Source: Conoideocrella luteorostrata (taxonomy: Eukaryota > Ascomycota > Sordariomycetes > Hypocreales > Clavicipitaceae). From it: DNA of 64,000 nt. How positions within the stretch are numbered: the first letter of the stretch is position 1; each line of letters opens with the position of its first letter. The translations under genes and the position numbers were made by a program. Positions 10,867 to 21,100 of the stretch are shown piece after piece. Below the pieces are notes generated by a model. That model had not been told where the DNA came from. It saw nothing but the letters and a program-made list of their open reading frames with translations, and searched no databases. The DNA lies in the NCBI GenBank assembly GCA_032433595.1, contig JASWJB010000222.1, positions 1 through 64,000 of the forward strand, written 5' to 3'.

Positions 10867-11447
10867 GGCGATTTCTATGCTAGGTGGTGAGGGGGAAATC
10901 ACTCTTGTCGCAAGGCTAAAAAGCGTGGGAAACGATGGCGGATGCGAGCAGAGCTCCTGGTCGCAAGTAATTGGGAGGAAATATTTTTGCCAGGCTTGAC
11001 CGCTTTGGATGACGGCTCGGCCCCGCCTTACCGCTATAGGTCCCGCTAGTAGATAATGATGCATTGATTGACATTTCTCCAACTTAGCAAAAGAGCAATT
11101 GGTTACGGGCTAGATCTATAAAATGAAAAAATCGTTGTTAAATGTGGTACATAGCCCCGGAATACACTTTCTCATATTTAATGTCCTGATTCCGAGTAAT
11201 CTTGATGCTTGCCCAAGATGAACGCCGCACATCATCACTCATCGCTACGGCCACTTGGCAAGGGCTTTCGTGAAATAGAGCGATTTCGGATCCTCTTACG
11301 TTCCCCGTCCTGCAATGCAATATTGGTAGTGTTCGTGCTCTCGCCGTTGCTCATATCCCTGCGTTTTCCAAGGCATGTTTGCGTCCCCCACTGTCCGGTA
11401 CCTGATTCTTCCTTTCCCTCTGCAGTCTACATTAGCCCAAGCTGTGA
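10867..11447. other. intergenic (TIM22 promoter / Myb-like 3' side)
   Basis: Both neighbours lie on the minus strand. Apart from the TIM22 promoter I see nothing specific. Confidence 0.5.
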
Positions 11448-11864
11448 TTATGACTGCTCAAGCTGGGCGCTGCCAAACTTACGCAAATACCGCTTGTGTT
11501 CTTCCAAATATGGACCAGCCTTGGGGGATGTGCGGCCGCTCCGGACATTTTGAAAGTAGTGCTCAACTGAATATGATCTTAGTGAGGTGCTTTCTTTAAA
11601 AAAAAAGAGGGAAAAAGAGCTGTGGGGTTACGTACAGATTGTAGCTGAAGTATACTGGCGGTATTTGTCGCCGAACGCTTGTGCCATCATTTCACCGCAT
11701 TCCGACCAAGTCTTGGTATCGGAGACCTTGGGTGACAGTGGGATCACCGTTCGCCAGAAGTACCTCTCTTCTTCGTTTGTCCAGTGTTTCCCCCGCTGTC
11801 TCTTCACCATGGCCACGGTCACGGCCTTGTTAGTAGACGGAACAGCAGGCTGAACTTGTATCAT
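11448..11864 (-). CDS. small Myb/SANT-like DNA-binding protein
   Basis: Two exons (11636-11864, 11448-11566) give 115 residues. The core RGKHWTNEEERYFWRTV is a Myb/SANT first helix with spaced aromatics (W, F/W). It is followed by a helix ending TWSECGEMMAQAF and, across the intron, by EHYFQNVRSGRTSPKAGPYL, a tail I associate with a fungal single-repeat Myb-like family. The intron (69 nt, GTACGT to TTCAG) is supported because its removal brings the aromatic tail into frame. The start at 11864 is the least certain point: an in-frame ATG at 11948 would add 28 residues, and one just before KRQRGKHW would shorten the protein. Predicted nuclear; target genes unknown. Same strand as GEP4 upstream, about 320 bp away. 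Confidence 0.8.
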
Positions 11865-12186
11865 AATTTTTAGGCAAGCGAAATAGAGATAGCTTTGCTG
11901 GGAGTGTGGCAAAGGGATAAGGAGAGTCGATGAAAAAGAGTAGTTCATTAAGTAGCTGTGTCCCGGGACATATATGTGGACGGATGCTGCTGCGGTGATT
12001 CATGGCAGCGTCTTATCGACTAAAGGTTGGCTGTTATGATTGGCAAATATTGACAAAGTGATGTGCCCACTTGTCGTTGGACAGCATGGCATGCTCTCTA
12101 CATGATTGATTGAGTCACGAGCGGATGAGAAAAAAAGTCTGCCTTCGTCGCAGTCCTAGAGACGACTGCAGCAGTAAGCTCAAGAT
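11865..12186. other. short intergenic region (GEP4 3' side to Myb-like promoter)
   Basis: About 320 bp between two minus-strand genes. No further gene recognised. Confidence 0.5.
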
Positions 12187-12967
12187 TCATTGGTTTGCAT
12201 ATCGCGGCAAGGGTGGCTGGACGCCTCGTGAAACCAAAAACTGGGCCAGGTTGCGCTCCATCCTCGAAAACTGTGAATACATGCATCAGCATGCTGGCCA
12301 TGGCTAAGGCCGTGCCACAAATTGCGGCAAGACACTTACAATACTCTTCTGTTGCATGGGAACCACGCCATCCTTGATCCAAAAACCCCAGCCTCCCATC
12401 ATGTTTGCCAACATCATGTCCGTCGTGAGCCTATCCCCGACTACGGCAATGTGCGACGGATCTGTCACACCAGTCTCGGGATGCTGCTTGAAGTAAGCCA
12501 TGATCTCGGCGCCACAGCCTGGTTTCTTCACAGAGTGTGATAGCACGTGGACACCGGTGCTCGTCTCTACTTGGGCAGCCTGCTTCAAGTCCTTGTCCCA
12601 GCTGGTTGCACCGGAGGTGTTGGAGACAACAAGCAGCCGACGGCCTGGATATGCCTGCTTCAAGTCCTCAAAGTGTCTCTAATAGAGCGTTAGGAGTGCC
12701 TGGTCAAGGGATGGGAATGAACCAGGAGATTGAGCAGCAGCTTACTTTGTATGGCTCGTAGACCTCTTTTGCATCAGGATAGGCAAAACAGTCATCCTTA
12801 TCAAGGACTACAGCCCTGATATCCGATTTGCGGCCATTCTTTTGCAGCCCCTTGTCTAGCGGGATGGGAACGTCATTAAAGGTCGATACGGTGCAGTGAG
12901 GCAAGCAGATGCCGGGCTTGAAGAACAGCTTAGTGACATTCAACGAAGCTGAGACATTGAAGTTCAT
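12187..12967 (-). CDS. GEP4: mitochondrial phosphatidylglycerophosphate phosphatase Gep4
   Basis: Three exons (12746-12967, 12340-12678, 12187-12270) give 214 residues. HAD-superfamily motifs are in order: motif I LDKDDCF with D56 and D58, motif II VVSNTSG, the Lys motif KKPGC and motif IV VGDRLTTD. The N-terminal segment FNVSASLNVTKLFFKPGICLP is the membrane-associating part typical of this family. Gep4 removes the phosphate of phosphatidylglycerophosphate in the mitochondrial matrix-side step of cardiolipin synthesis. The last exon encodes the conserved tail FSRMERNLAQFL. Splice junctions PYK/RHFEDLK and KSI/FSRMER are in phase and flanked by GTAAGY and YAG. Start is the ATG at the head of the conserved N-terminus. 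Confidence 0.95.
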
Positions 12968-13349
12968 TGTTCAGACAGCCAGCATGGGCATATGGGTCAT
13001 GCAAGCAAGACACAAGATTGTGCTATGTAGAGTTCTGAGGATGTCGGCTTGAGGATTAGCTTCGTGGTTGACGCGGAAGACTAGCAATTTCTCACTCCTG
13101 AGCACCACAATGGTTTACAGGTATTGTTACGGGGAGCTAGCACTCCAAACTAGCCCCCACCACAGCATCCGAGCTTCTCAGCCTTAGCTCAAGCCCATTA
13201 AAAAAAAAAGACGTTGACGCGCCGAGACGCGCCGCTAGAGAGAGGTAAGCTACCATACGGAGCAACTACATGCCAGCTCCCATTAATGCTTCAACAGTCT
13301 GTCGCATGCGCAACAGCCGACTATTCCGCACACCCTTCAAGACGACATC
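12968..13349. promoter_or_regulatory. shared divergent promoter of GEP4 and ORC2
   Basis: 382 bp between two divergent start codons, so it should serve both genes. Contains a poly-A tract (13201-13209), GC-rich GACGCGCCGAGACGCGCC direct repeats at 13215-13233 (two GACGCGCC copies, which resemble MCB/MluI-type ACGCG cell-cycle sites), and a degenerate TACGGAGCA (13256-13264). ACGCG boxes upstream of ORC2 would fit G1/S control; this is inference. Confidence 0.5.
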
Positions 13350-15146
13350 ATGCCCAGGCGGAAATCCCTTAACGACGACCCTCAAGAAGACGGCGAAAGG
13401 AGCTCGTCGAGGAAGCGATCCATTGACGCCGCTGACCTCGAGGCCACGCCCACAAAAAGACTGCGCAGCTCTACAACAACTCAACAAGCTGCCGATTTAG
13501 AATCCTCGGCAGCACTGGACAGCGAAACAGAGGATGCTGAGGACCAGATAAACATCAGTGTACCACAACCAGACCAAGACGACACGCCCAAAGCAACAAC
13601 TCCTAAGCGACGAGGGCGTCCGCCAAGGGCGAAGGCCCCATCTCAAACTAGCACTCCGTCCAAAACGCCAGCAAAGTCAATATTCGCAACACCCGTCAAG
13701 AACCATGAAGCCGAATCGACCACCCCGAAAAGGCAGGCTGCGGACCGGTCAGCGCGGAAGAAGAGCGCCAGAGCTCTGATTGAGAATGTAGTAGGCGGGC
13801 GTGACACCGAAGACGAAGACGAAGAGAACGACCTGCTCGTGCGGGAAATCTACGAGGACAGCGATGCTGAGGATGGCGGCGACGACCAGACTGACAACCA
13901 GATTGGTCTGAATGGAGATGCTCCTGAGCCTGAAACCACGCCCTCAAAGACCGGTCGCAGGAGAGGCAAGGCCAAGCGAGCGAAGTCACCCACGCCTCCT
14001 CGCGACTTACCCCCCCATGAACTCTATTTTGCGCACAACAAGCCCGGCAGGCCGAAAACTTCGGATAATACACTGGCGTCTTTGGCACTGCTCTCTCACG
14101 ACGAGTATTTCACCATCTTGAGCCAGCATAAAGACCGCCACAGTGACGACGTCAAGTATCTCGAAAACTTACACGCCGAGCTCTTCCCGCAATGGGTCTT
14201 TGAGCTTTCCCAAGGATTCAGCATATGCCTGTACGGGTTTGGGTCGAAACGGGCGCTCCTTCAGAAATTTGCAAAGCATGTACATCACCACGATGGGCAG
14301 ACGACCAGTACAAGAATTGTCATTGTCAATGGCTACACACCAACAACGACCCTCCGAGAAATACTATCCTGCATAGGCTCGGCAATTGACCCGGCTCATA
14401 AAATACCTACTTCCACCTCCGCCGCCATGATCACCAGCATCTTCACACAACTGGCATCCACTGACCTAACACTCACCGTCCTAATCAACTCCATCGATGC
14501 GTCGCCCCTCCGCAAACCGGGCACGCAGTCCGTATTATCACAACTCGCCTCCCATCCTCAAATCAACCTCGTTTGCTCCACCGATACTTCCGACTTCCCT
14601 CTTCTCTGGGACATTGGCATCCGCTCTGCATTCAACTTTGTCTTTCATGACTGCACGACCTTTGCGCCCTTCACAGTCGAACTGGACGTTGTAGACGAGG
14701 TCCACGAGTTGTTGGGCCGCAAAGCTCGTCGTGTCAATGGCAGAGAAGGCGTGGCGTTTGTTCTCAAGAGTCTGCCAGAGAATGCAAAGAACTTGTTCCG
14801 GCTACTGGTGGGAGAGGTCCTGATTGCGATGGAGGAAGACGGTGGTATACTGGACGAGGCGGCTGGTGTGGAGTATAGGATGGTGTATAATAAGGCTGTG
14901 GAGGAGTTCATTTGCAGTTCGGAGATGGCGTTCCGGACATTGCTAAAAGAGTACGTGTCTGATTATTTCGTCGGTAATGTGTCTTGTTTTAAGTTTAAGT
15001 TGAAGCTAACCTTTATTTCCTTAAACTCCAGATTTCACGATCATCAGATGATTATGAGCCGGAAGGATGCGCTGGGTACAGAGTTGCTTAGTGTGCCTTT
15101 TCAAAAGGATGAGCTGGAGACTATATTGGAGGACTTGATGTCGTAA
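13350..15146 (+). CDS. ORC2: origin recognition complex subunit 2
   Basis: Two exons (13350-14950, 15032-15146) give 571 residues. The N-terminal 215 residues are disordered, rich in Ser/Thr/Pro and basic clusters (KRRGRPPRAKAP is AT-hook-like; CDK-type SP/TP sites are frequent). The conserved Orc2 domain starts near HELYFAHNKPGRPKT, runs through FSICLYGFGSKRALLQKFA and VINSIDASPLRKPGTQ, and ends FHDHQMIMSRKDALGTE. Orc2 is the non-catalytic AAA+-like and winged-helix subunit of the complex that loads Mcm2-7 at origins. The 81-nt intron (GTACGT to CTCCAG) is in frame and contains no stop, so the gene also reads through unspliced. I favour splicing because LLKE joins directly to FHDHQM as in the family. 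Confidence 0.95.
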   Translation: MPRRKSLNDDPQEDGERSSSRKRSIDAADLEATPTKRLRSSTTTQQAADLESSAALDSETEDAEDQINISVPQPDQDDTPKATTPKRRGRPPRAKAPSQTSTPSKTPAKSIFATPVKNHEAESTTPKRQAADRSARKKSARALIENVVGGRDTEDEDEENDLLVREIYEDSDAEDGGDDQTDNQIGLNGDAPEPETTPSKTGRRRGKAKRAKSPTPPRDLPPHELYFAHNKPGRPKTSDNTLASLALLSHDEYFTILSQHKDRHSDDVKYLENLHAELFPQWVFELSQGFSICLYGFGSKRALLQKFAKHVHHHDGQTTSTRIVIVNGYTPTTTLREILSCIGSAIDPAHKIPTSTSAAMITSIFTQLASTDLTLTVLINSIDASPLRKPGTQSVLSQLASHPQINLVCSTDTSDFPLLWDIGIRSAFNFVFHDCTTFAPFTVELDVVDEVHELLGRKARRVNGREGVAFVLKSLPENAKNLFRLLVGEVLIAMEEDGGILDEAAGVEYRMVYNKAVEEFICSSEMAFRTLLKEYVSDYFVGNVSCFKFKLKLTFISLNSRFHDHQMIMSRKDALGTELLSVPFQKDELETILEDLMS

Positions 15147-15481
15147 CGATGATGGGAGGTATGGTTAGAGACCTGCATACTAACAATGCAGGAGGTGCTT
15201 ATACAGTATACACCGGGGTTGGAAGCTGAAATGAAAGCTGCAAGAAGAAAAGGCACACTTTACCGGCCGTGTTACATTACGCATGTCAAAACTGCGCAAA
15301 ATCTTGGTCGCAGAGCATAGAGTTATATCATGTCAATTATATACGCTATATATAATGCGCTGTGTTTATGTCTAGGAGAGAGAGAGATAGGTCACTCCTC
15401 TTGGTCTCTTGCCTAACCCCCCGTGTAGTCTAGTAAAATCACACCTTGCAAATCCCCCAACGCCGCACTATATGCACCATG
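15147..15481. other. convergent 3' region ORC2 / SEC59
   Basis: 335 bp between two stop codons with a short GA run (15375-15387). No gene seen. Confidence 0.6.
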
Positions 15482-18199
15482 TTATATACCCAGACTTTTA
15501 ACGCATGTCCACAGCACAACCGGCACAATCACATTGTCATTGCCGCCCGTCAAAACCGCCTCGGTCAAGCTCGCCATGGAGGAGCAAATCCCTGCATTTC
15601 TCGCACTGGCAAGCACACCAGCCGGTTCGTCGGTCATGGGCCATCCCCCTACTCGCAACCACAACCCAGCGGCAGCTAGACCTATGAATACAGCGACAGC
15701 AAACGCTACGCTGCCTTCCAGGCTCTTGCCGCCCCCCCAGATCCATTTGCGGCGCCCGTATCGTCGGCCAAACAGCGAAGCGGCAGCATCTCCCAGGCCA
15801 ACGCAAATCACGCCGGAAACCATGCTAACATCTCTGCTTGGAACTTCCCACCCGGCGAGACACCCGGTTCCAGTGCGGGCCAGGGAAGCCAGAGCGAGCC
15901 ATAGCGGGATGGCACATCCAATGAGAAGGAAAATGTGCGAAATGACGACAGGGCCGCGGAAATCTCTTCCGTCCACGTATGGCGCTAGGAATGAGGCGAT
16001 CGGTTTGGAGAGTGGTGGCAGCTGGCTTGCTCGAAGGAGATCCAGTATTAAAAAGATGGCGAGTATGAGGGACAGCGCCAGACCTGCGTAGGTTGGGTCG
16101 ACGTATGCCGCGGGGAGAAACATGCCCACCATCATAAAGTGGAACACCTTGCGTCTTGTGTCGACCTCGTACGTTTCTTTGAGTTGAAACACTACAACAA
16201 GGCCGAAAACTAGTATCGTGAACCAGTAGGCGCTCAGAATAAGTCGTGTATTTGCCTCGCCGAATGAGCTATGTCGCAGGTGCTCAACCCATCCAAGATG
16301 GCAATGCTTGTCCACGACGTCTGTGACACGCACAGGGAGGCATATCCATCGCTCAAGATTGGCTCTTACAACATGGAAACGGAACCAAGGCAGGCCACCA
16401 AACATGTACCCGAGGGCCCATCCGATTGGCTCAAACCCGTTGAGGGCATATCGCTCAACATATGTACGCACTCCGATCAGGATAATCCCCAGCAAGCACG
16501 CATATACGTATGCAGCATATGTCCATTTCCGCATAGTAGCTTGACCTTGCGTCAATCTAATATAAGGGCGGACTGAGATTGACGCTGTCCGCTTTCTTCT
16601 GCCTGACGGGGTGTGCGAGGACCGCTTCCTCAGTGGTTGATCCGGATGTGGCATTGTATGTCGTCGAGCAATCCCACCGAATTCGTCGGGTCGTGACATC
16701 GATGATGTAGTACTTATTGTGTCGTGTGCGGTTTTAATATCGGCAGTTGGCCCAATTGTTTGAACTCTTAGAGGAGCGCTAAATAGCGGGACCTCATCCT
16801 CTTCGTCCACCGATGAGGACGTCTCATATAAGTTATCTTCCCGGACAGCACCGACCACGTCGTTCTTAATTCGGTGCCATGACAGCAGCTTCCGAATATC
16901 CTTCCAAAATCGGTATTTTTGGGAGTTTGCAGGCTTACGGAATCTCCATTTCGGCACCCGCGCCAGCGCGATGCCCCATCGAATAACTGGGCCGCAGAAT
17001 ACAAGTACTGCAAGACCGCCGCCCCAGAGCAGACCCTTGAGGATTTTCGCCTGAGGCGACGCTGATAGAATAAGCACATTGATCAACGCAATGGACAGTA
17101 GTTGGAGTTCGGCAGTCAAGAGACTGGTTGTTGTGAGATGATGCAGTACGATGCAGAGCGTTTGGTGAACGGGATACAGTAATACAAGAGCCTCCCCCGT
17201 CACAAAAGAATATGTTGGGTTGAATCTGGAGGAGTCCAAAGTCCGAGAGCCCCAAACTAGCGGCAAAAGTGTCAATGCCCAGTGTAAGACGTCATATGAT
17301 GCAGTACGATCGATCTGGGGTATCAAGGCTTGTGGAAGTGAACCGATGCTCAGTATGATGCTAGAGAGAACAGTACCCGGGTTGCTTCTAGCAACCAGGA
17401 GAGAAACAAACATTGTGATCGCAGGAGGGTATAACAAAGGAGCAGGGTCAAAATTAGAGGGAATCCGTAAAGGCAGCCACACAGAGGGTCTTTTCCATCC
17501 ATATGACCAGACCAGGACTCGTAATGGATATAGAGCCATCAAAGCGCCATATAGCCAACTCAAGTATTGAAAGTCTGGCTGATGTCAGTTTTCAGTCCAA
17601 AGGGAACCAGAATCACAGCAGAGTATACCTTTGCTCCAGATACGAAATAAGGGTGTGACATGACTGCTCGTCACCACCATATATCCCAGTGAAGCCACAA
17701 TCCCAGCCTCCGTTGCCCGTCGCACCAAGATTCTATTTCGTCGCCAAACATCAGACGAGCGTTTCTTAGGTGCGTCTCTTCTTGAAGTCAATATTTCCGA
17801 TATGCCTTGAATTCGTTCGTCCTGCAAAATAGCCGGTGACGGCAAAGGAGTCGAGACACCCGAAATAGGGTCGTCGACGTCCCTCAAGCCCTTGTGCAAT
17901 CTGACCTTTGGCGCAGGCAGCCCCTTGAGAAAATGCTCGTCGTCGGCCTCCGTCCCACTATCGCTGGCTGAGGTCGATTCTTTGGAGAAGATGGGAAATC
18001 CTGTTGGCGATAGTCTCGCGCTATCATGATTCGCATCGTGGCTCCCATCGCGATGGACGGTCGTGAAACGGTCTGACGGATGCGGCAGCTCGGAGCTCTG
18101 GTGGTGATAGGGATGAGGTGTTCGGTTCAGCGCACGCAGCTCATCTTGCTGACCTGGGTCAGGAGGCATCAGCGACTCCGTTCTGGAAGCCTCTGACAT
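15482..18199 (-). CDS. SEC59: dolichol kinase
   Basis: Two exons (17629-18199, 15482-17574) give 887 residues. The N-terminal 160 residues are polar and Ser-rich. After that come at least a dozen hydrophobic helices, with a cytosolic loop (about 380-480) holding RRKRTASISVRP. The kinase-specific C-terminal motifs are present: TRRKVFHFMMVGMFLP and GLGDAAASLFGRRYGRRKW followed by GGKSLEGS, the CTP-binding signature shared with CDP-DAG synthase-like enzymes. It phosphorylates dolichol with CTP on the ER membrane, supplying dolichyl phosphate for N-glycosylation, O-mannosylation and GPI anchors. The 54-nt intron is placed so that RIWSK joins DFQYLSWLYG; the nearer CAG at CATCAG gives a wrong frame, so the later CCAG is used. 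Confidence 0.93.
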
Positions 18200-21100
18200 T
18201 TGTTCAACTTGTCGAGGGGAATCGCTGGAGAGTCATGGATCGCAGCCAGCGCTCCAACAGTCTTGGAGGTGAGGAGCGGTTTTTGTCTGAGGTTGGGCCA
18301 AAGCCGTGAGCGACGCGATCAACAACGGCAGAAATATGGCATTGGTAATGCTTCATAGACGTGAGGCGAAGGCAAGTACACGAGGAATTTCACCTTGTCA
18401 AGAGAAAAAAAGGCGTCGCCCTGGGTTGGGGTAACTAAACAAGAGCTTCGTCACATGCGAGCTGTGCAGCTTGGCAGTGCGTAATAACGGCTGACTGCGG
18501 TTTGGCTGGTGCAGGGGATTAATTAATGCATGCGGGGATAGTTGGGATAATTGGACACTGGATGCAGTATGGACCAGGACTCCTCGGCAAGGAACTGCTG
18601 GCTCCGAACTACACACAAAACACCCGACAATGTTTGATATAAATGATGAACTACATGTCCTTTAAAGCGCTGGACCTATAATATAGGTTATAGCATCACA
18701 AAGGCTTCATATGGCGCCGTGTCCCGACTGGCCGGAGATCCACGTCAGGAACAGAGGGGGTCTGTCTGGCGAAGCTGTCCAATGTTGATAGGTGCGGGCG
18801 CGCGCGGGTGCCTGGTTGGCTGTTTTACCACTCAGTCCTTAGCCGCGGAGTTACTCGATAGTTACCCTGGAGACTTGTTGAGAGACGGCAGAGTCTATTT
18901 GGTTATGGCGCACATGCGCAATCGCATATTATTTGCAAATGTCATTTGTTGAACCCCCTTTGAACAACGATGATTACTTCATCAATGCAGGTTTTTAATC
19001 GTGAATGACTATGTGACGCAGTACGTGGACCATCCCACGCTTGATTCAGTCACGACAAGCGTCATAGGCTGGATTCACACAAAATCTCCAGACGGTGTCA
19101 AGCAATAAACTGCGCATCAGTCATTACGACCAAGTAAGCGAATGCAGCCCCAGAGTTGTGCACGCAAGCATTTCAAGACTTCTTGTAAGTTTTGTTTCCA
19201 TGACAGCTTTGTGCAATTCAGGCCTGTCGACGGCACTCCGAACTCTTTCAAGAGGCAAAGCCTTTCATGTTGAGGTAGAAGTGCGTATGGAGTAAGCTTA
19301 CTGGTAAAGTACTCCTACACACTGCCCCCCATCCGATCTGCTGCCATCAACTGAATTTATCAGTGTCAGCTCATCCGACTTTCCATAATGTTCGACCTTT
19401 GGTCAAGGCATATCCGTACATGAGGCAACCGTGTTATGCAATATCCATAGTCTGCCATCTATGAACACACTATCTGGCCGGCGTGTCTGGTGGCTCCCGA
19501 AGGGATGGCCAGTACGCATTCTTTAGTGAGGCTGCTCCTCGGTCTAGCCGCAAGCGTCTGATCCGAGACAAAAAGCCACCCACGCGTGCTAAAACCCTGG
19601 TGCTTGCTAGTACGGTTCGGCCGCCGGCCAGCCTCAGAGTTATTGGAAGGATGGGACGACCACGCTGCATCCAGTACTCTAAAATAGATTCCTGCGCCCT
19701 CTCCTTGCGCCACTGCTTACACGGTGTGCAGTATGGAATGCTCAATCGTATTTCTTAGCCCAGAAACGTCACACCGGGAATAGAGACTTCTGTTGTGCGG
19801 GACAAATGTCTTACCTATGTGCCATGGTGGCTACCCTTAACTGGAGCTTTGATCTTGCTTGAGCCGACACGCGTTTGTAGCCTGCCATGCTGCGGATAGC
19901 GGAATACGTCCTGCTTGAGGAGCACAATAGCTACTACAATGCTGCCGTCGGTAGTGGACCGATCCGGGATCTGGCGCCGAAGGCTAACGCCAGCAGGCCG
20001 GCGGCATCACCAACATTCAATTGTTGAATGGATCTAGCGTCTCCATGGACGCTGACAATGTTATGTCTAAGCCTTCAATACGGGTTTTCTGATGGACTAT
20101 GAGCTTGGCAGTGGAGAGTAAACGAAACGCAAAATGCCCATTGGCAGTAGTTACAGGCTACGGAATGGGAGTCTAGCAAACGCATATGCCGCCGGTCTGG
20201 TTATAAGACGGTATAATCCCACAACCAGTATACTCCTTACAACAATACCCATTGTTGATTGAAGCCTCTTGTAACTGACGGCTCCACGCAAGGAGCGGAG
20301 AGTGTCTGCGGACCACGGAGGCGACTACAGTACCGTGCTAAAGTCGGCAGATTGCAAGATGGACGACATTCTTGATGTGAGACGGTTGGACGCTTAGGAA
20401 TCCCCCTACAGCGCTGGTGCAGCATTACATGCGTTCACCTTGAACAGCGTGTAGTATTTAACGTCTAGCGGGCAGGATGTGTCGTCGAGTTGCACTAGCT
20501 TAGCATCAAAATATGCCCTATAGCGTGCTAGGCCATGAAGGGGGAAGAGGTTTGCAAGCGATGGAACGCTGCTGGCCAGGTAGCGGTCTTGGATTCGGGA
20601 TATGCTGTTTCGTCTAAAGTCGGGTTCAAGGACGTGATATGTCTGCCTGTGTACGGAGTATTGGCCTGGAGTTCACTTATGCCGACCCACCTAAGGATCA
20701 TCTCGACATGAGACTCTGGTGCTACTGCACCAGATGGGTACTCCGTACCTCTAACCAAGACTGCAGCTTGCCGAAGCTTGGATATTAAACGGTGAGCACT
20801 GCATGAGTGGCCCTTCAAAACGTTGGTTCCACAGAGCTAGGTCTTGCTCTTGCCCAATTCAGGTAATTGTGAATACCGCAAGCCGCTGGCGGGGAACGAA
20901 GCGGCTGTGAAACATGGCAAAGCACAATGCGTCTTTAGTGTGTTGATGGGCAGCAGAGAATGCATCCAGCAAAGACAGAGCTTATCCGAACCTAGCAGTC
21001 GGCTCTGCCACATTGCGTAGCTGGAGACAGTACGAGGTTTTGGCTCCCCTCTATGGAAGCATACGAAGTTATTATTACGCTATGGAGCAATGAGAGGGGG

